NCBI GenBank assembly: GCA_038043185.1
Contig: JBBTCO010000028.1
Location: 28,384-92,383 of the forward strand
Direction: 5' to 3'
DNA length: 64,000 bases
Origin: UBA5009 sp038043185
Lineage (GTDB): Bacteria > Bdellovibrionota > Bdellovibrionia > Bdellovibrionales > Bdellovibrionaceae
Shown here piece after piece: positions 63,457 through 64,000 of this stretch (positions within the stretch are counted from its first letter, which is position 1; each line of letters starts with the position of its first letter). A program made the position numbers and the translations under genes. The notes under the pieces were generated by a model. That model was not told the DNA's origin. It saw only the letters and a list, made by a program, of their open reading frames with translations, and made no database searches.

Positions 63457-63695
63457 GCCGCCTTAGAGAATTTATTCAAAAATTTATCGTAAATTGTTCA
63501 CACAATTCTAGTTTAGAGTTTAAGGATTTCCCTCCCTTTTAATTCCAGACCTTTGCGGTACAGGATGTACTTCAGCAAGAGCCCATGGATGGGCGCGTCT
63601 GGAATTAAAAGGGAGGGAAATCCTTAAACTCTACAAACTAAACCACCGTTGAACAATTTCCTGATAAAATTTTTTAAATAAATTCGCTAAGCGGC
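63457..63695. repeat. Nested palindromic element 2, with inverted core
   Basis: Inner arms 63514-63550 and 63597-63633 are perfect over 37 bp. The 46-nt spacer (63551-63596) is exactly the reverse complement of that of element 1. Imperfect outer arms (63457-63500 and 63650-63695) share the TATCAGGAAATTGTTCA tract with element 1. The right outer arm includes the stop codon of the hpf fragment. Confidence 0.9.
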
Positions 63696-63963
63696 TTTGC
63701 GATATTTGGCTTTGATTTCAAAACGCTCATTCATTTGATTCAAGCGCCCCGCTTTGGAAAGCTCATATTTTTTGTGAGCTTTATTGAGTTTTCGATTTTT
63801 CATGAACTGTTTTTCTAACTTGAGTACTAACTCGTCAACCGCGGAATAAATATCATAATGAGATGATTTAGCTCGAAAGTATTTTAGCGGAGTTTTGACT
63901 GAAATATCGATGTAAAAATGCTTTTTCTTTTTACTGAGATTAACCTGACCGATACCCCAATGC
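63688..63963 (-). pseudogene. hpf: Truncated ribosome hibernation factor fragment
   Basis: On the minus strand a frame reads HFYIDISVKTPLKYFRAKSS, HYDIYSAVDELVLKLEKQFM and ends KAKYRKAA with TAG at 63688-63690. This matches the middle and C-terminal part of HPF/RaiA family proteins. A TGA lies two codons upstream of the first conserved residues, and the N-terminal half is absent from that frame. A 10-bp inverted repeat (63940-63949/63965-63974) sits at the break. HPF normally follows rpoN; here it lies 12 kb away on the other strand. The window edge prevents seeing more. Confidence 0.65.
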
Positions 63964-63974
63964 TGTCAGGTTAA
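63940..63974. repeat. Short inverted repeat at the hpf break point
   Basis: TTAACCTGAC (63940-63949) and GTCAGGTTAA (63965-63974) are perfect inverse copies with 15 nt between. They flank the point where the hpf frame is lost, so may mark an insertion or deletion junction. Too close to the window end for more. Confidence 0.45.
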
Positions 63975-64000
63975 GAATATTGACGTTGCAAGATTGAGGA

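Noticed and set aside
62774..63633. Palindromic elements as CRISPR repeats or insertion sequences
   Set aside because: Only two copies, no regular spacers, no cas or transposase gene, and the structure is concentric rather than direct-repeat.

Overview
The window is about 64 kb of AT-rich (roughly 40% G+C by eye) Gram-negative chromosome. It reads as a Bdellovibrio/Pseudobdellovibrio-type member of the Bdellovibrionota. Pointers are two TIGR02147-family regulators, two Myxococcus Glt/Agl-like trans-envelope motor loci, a Lcl/DUF1566-type secreted protein, many small lipoproteins, and LPS/Kdo genes. No rRNA, tRNA, CRISPR array, intact transposase or prophage gene was seen.

Layout. (1) 0.1-5.3 kb, minus strand: a secreted protein, a two-CXXCH DUF1588-like protein and a Tat-exported DUF1501 protein in one operon ending at a 29-bp perfect hairpin, preceded by a DsbA-like lipoprotein. 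(2) 5.4-11.8 kb, plus strand: a DoxX protein, small secreted proteins, a nested palindromic element (7.22-7.43 kb), a cupredoxin-like protein, a CpaF-type ATPase, an unknown coiled-coil protein and eno. (3) 11.8-20.7 kb: an accessory block separating eno from ftsB, which are often neighbours in Proteobacteria. It holds two parallel modules, each with a TIGR02147 regulator divergent from secreted proteins carrying a GGGGDP motif, plus a DUF4160/ribbon-helix-helix pair. (4) 20.7-32.1 kb: ftsB, an HTH protein, polA (proofreading site apparently lost), lipoproteins, a FliL-like protein, an FHA-sigma54 activator, then engB-kdsB-pyrG-kdsD. (5) 32.1-36.5 kb, minus strand: two TolC-family proteins, an outer-membrane protein and a lipoprotein. 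(6) 36.7-51.9 kb, plus strand: kdsC, a complete Glt/Agl-like machine (two outer-membrane barrels, periplasmic TPR proteins, a TPR lipoprotein, a GltF-like protein, an FHA/TonB-like protein, one TolQ and two TolR proteins), then a lptC-lptA fusion, lptB and rpoN. (7) 52.0-60.8 kb: a second, shuffled set of paralogues of the same machine. (8) 60.8-64 kb: a GYF-like/PilZ protein, apt plus a nucleosidase, two sister nested palindromic elements, a nucleotidyltransferase remnant and a truncated hpf.

The backbone kdsD-kdsC-lptC/A-lptB-rpoN-hpf is the familiar proteobacterial LPS-transport/sigma-54 locus. Here it has been opened in three places, with the TolC operon and the two motor clusters lying in the gaps. 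Close spacing and frequent ATGA overlaps suggest that kdsC, the first motor, Lpt and rpoN may be co-transcribed. The most unusual items are the twin motor loci, the LptC-LptA fusion, the covarying nested palindromes whose 46-nt core is inverted between copies, and the paired TIGR02147/GGGGDP modules.
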